Of a DNA stretch of 64,000 nucleotides, positions 63,370-64,000 are shown piece after piece. Source of the stretch: Gibbula magus (Eukaryota > Mollusca > Gastropoda > Trochida > Trochidae); NCBI GenBank assembly GCA_936450465.1, contig OW388292.1:26448122-26512121 (forward strand). Reading direction: 5' to 3'. The notes under the pieces were generated by a model, which saw only the letters and a program-made list of their open reading frames with translations, had not been told where the DNA came from and did not search any database. A program made the position numbers and the translations under genes. Each line of letters starts with the position of its first letter. Within the stretch, counting starts at the first letter, position 1.

Positions 63370-63860
63370 CTAGGGCACGTCACTACCCGGAAGTGTAGTG
63401 CAATCCACACATAGCTGCGCGCGCAGTGATATGAAACCCTCACATTTCCTATATCGCTCGATACGACGGACGTGTTTTCTGAGACAGAAATTTATTTTGA
63501 CTGCTTATTTTGCTTCCTAAACCGTGTGGTTTAGCTATTGGTATGTCTTTTCCCTATTCTTGTATTGTGAAGTGTAACATGCGTAGTTTCACCTACCTCG
63601 TCGTAGAAATTTTTTCTTCATCCTTCGAGAACGATGTTTTTCTTCGCTCATGTCGCCATTTGCATTGGTTTTCGTGAGCAATTTGACTTCTATTTTCATG
63701 CTACGCAGCTTACTGTACCGTTTTATCGTGTTTTCTAACACTTTTACGCGTTTTGGTAGCTATTTTCGTTGTTTTTTCTTCGGAGCACGTTTTCGTTCGC
63801 CATTCAAAATGGCGGCCTCCTTCGTCTTGCTCGATTTGTTGTGATGACGTCACGACTTGT
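63370..63860 (+). promoter_or_regulatory. Possible promoter / first exon of an off-window gene
   Basis: Compared with its surroundings this stretch is rich in CpG and promoter-type motifs: CCCGGAAGTG (ETS), GCGCGCGCAGTG, CAAAATGGCGGCC (YY1-like, near 63805) and TGACGTCA (CRE, near 63845). The ATG in the YY1-like motif opens a frame of only 11 codons. Orientation is uncertain; no coding exon is seen before the window ends. Confidence 0.35.
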
Positions 63861-64000
63861 TGTTTACCGTTTTGGTTTTTTTTTTTTTATCCATATTCTT
63901 GGATAATATTGCTTGTTGTTTACATTGTGTACCTTTAGTGTAAAATTTGGCTATTTATATTCGCTAATTTTACATTGTAAACTTTTTCTTGTTGAAAGTT

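Larger units (their letters stand above)
57381..64000. other. Upstream flank of FAM91A1
   Basis: No gene is supportable. It holds the FAM91A1 promoter region, a LINE relic (57840-58400), a hammerhead-like repeat (59040-59160), an inverted repeat pair (59696-59860 and 61662-61860), a family A Helentron-like head (63090-63258) and a possible promoter near the right edge. Three ATGGC(C/T)GAC starts, at 59476 (+), 59952 (-) and 61596 (+), could be first exons of unknown transcripts, but none shows a convincing donor. The other stretches are AT-rich and featureless. Confidence 0.4.

Overview
The window is AT-rich, intron-rich animal DNA, most likely from a mollusc and probably a bivalve. Evidence: spliced genes with GT/AG introns, orthologues of animal proteins, tRNA-derived SINEs, a CR1/L2-like LINE, and dispersed repeats starting TAGCTCATC..GGCCCGATGGGCTTATGGCATG, a type I associate with bivalve genomes. 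The species was not determined.

Two protein-coding genes can be assembled exon by exon, and their reading phases close across every junction. On the + strand (818-26560) is a 22-exon receptor-type protein tyrosine phosphatase of 1563 aa in my model. It has a signal peptide, a six-cysteine ShK-like domain, about 22 EGF-like repeats in one 2.2-kb exon, one more EGF exon, one transmembrane helix, an apparently active PTP domain D1 (WPD and [10 protein letters not shown]) and a degenerate D2 (WPQ, HCLDGVERSG). On the - strand (57380-40995) is a complete 21-exon FAM91A1 orthologue of 841 aa, a subunit of the WDR11 complex at the trans-Golgi. The genes converge tail to tail across about 14.4 kb. 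Nothing suggests that they act together.

Most other recognisable sequence is mobile elements, largely in introns. Layout: 1-817, upstream of the receptor gene; 818-26560, receptor gene with Helentron-like elements (1.3, 18.6, 23.3-26.4 kb; a second family at 14.5 and 19.5 kb; a possible third at 6.1 kb), a hAT-like element (7.65-9.57 kb), a Harbinger-type MITE (11.3 kb), a SINE (13.7 kb), a piggyBac-like fragment (18.8 kb) and a foldback MITE (22.3 kb); 26.6-41.0 kb, 3' flanks with two pogo-type MITEs, a large Helentron-like copy, a SINE and a hammerhead-like repeat relic; 41.0-57.4 kb, FAM91A1 with a SINE, a LINE with an open reverse transcriptase ORF, another large Helentron-like copy, a piggyBac-like fragment and a 166-bp hairpin; 57.4-64.0 kb, FAM91A1 upstream DNA with a LINE relic, a hammerhead-like core, a long inverted repeat pair and a possible distal promoter.

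I found no clearly new functional system. The points most worth a second look are the ShK-EGF-RPTP architecture; two repeat families built to one plan (5' terminal repeat inverted at the subterminal 3' end, short CGTCC-type repeats, minisatellite rich in nuclear-receptor-like half-sites, 3' hairpin); the hammerhead-like cores; and a SINE whose 3' end matches the tail of the LINE beside it.
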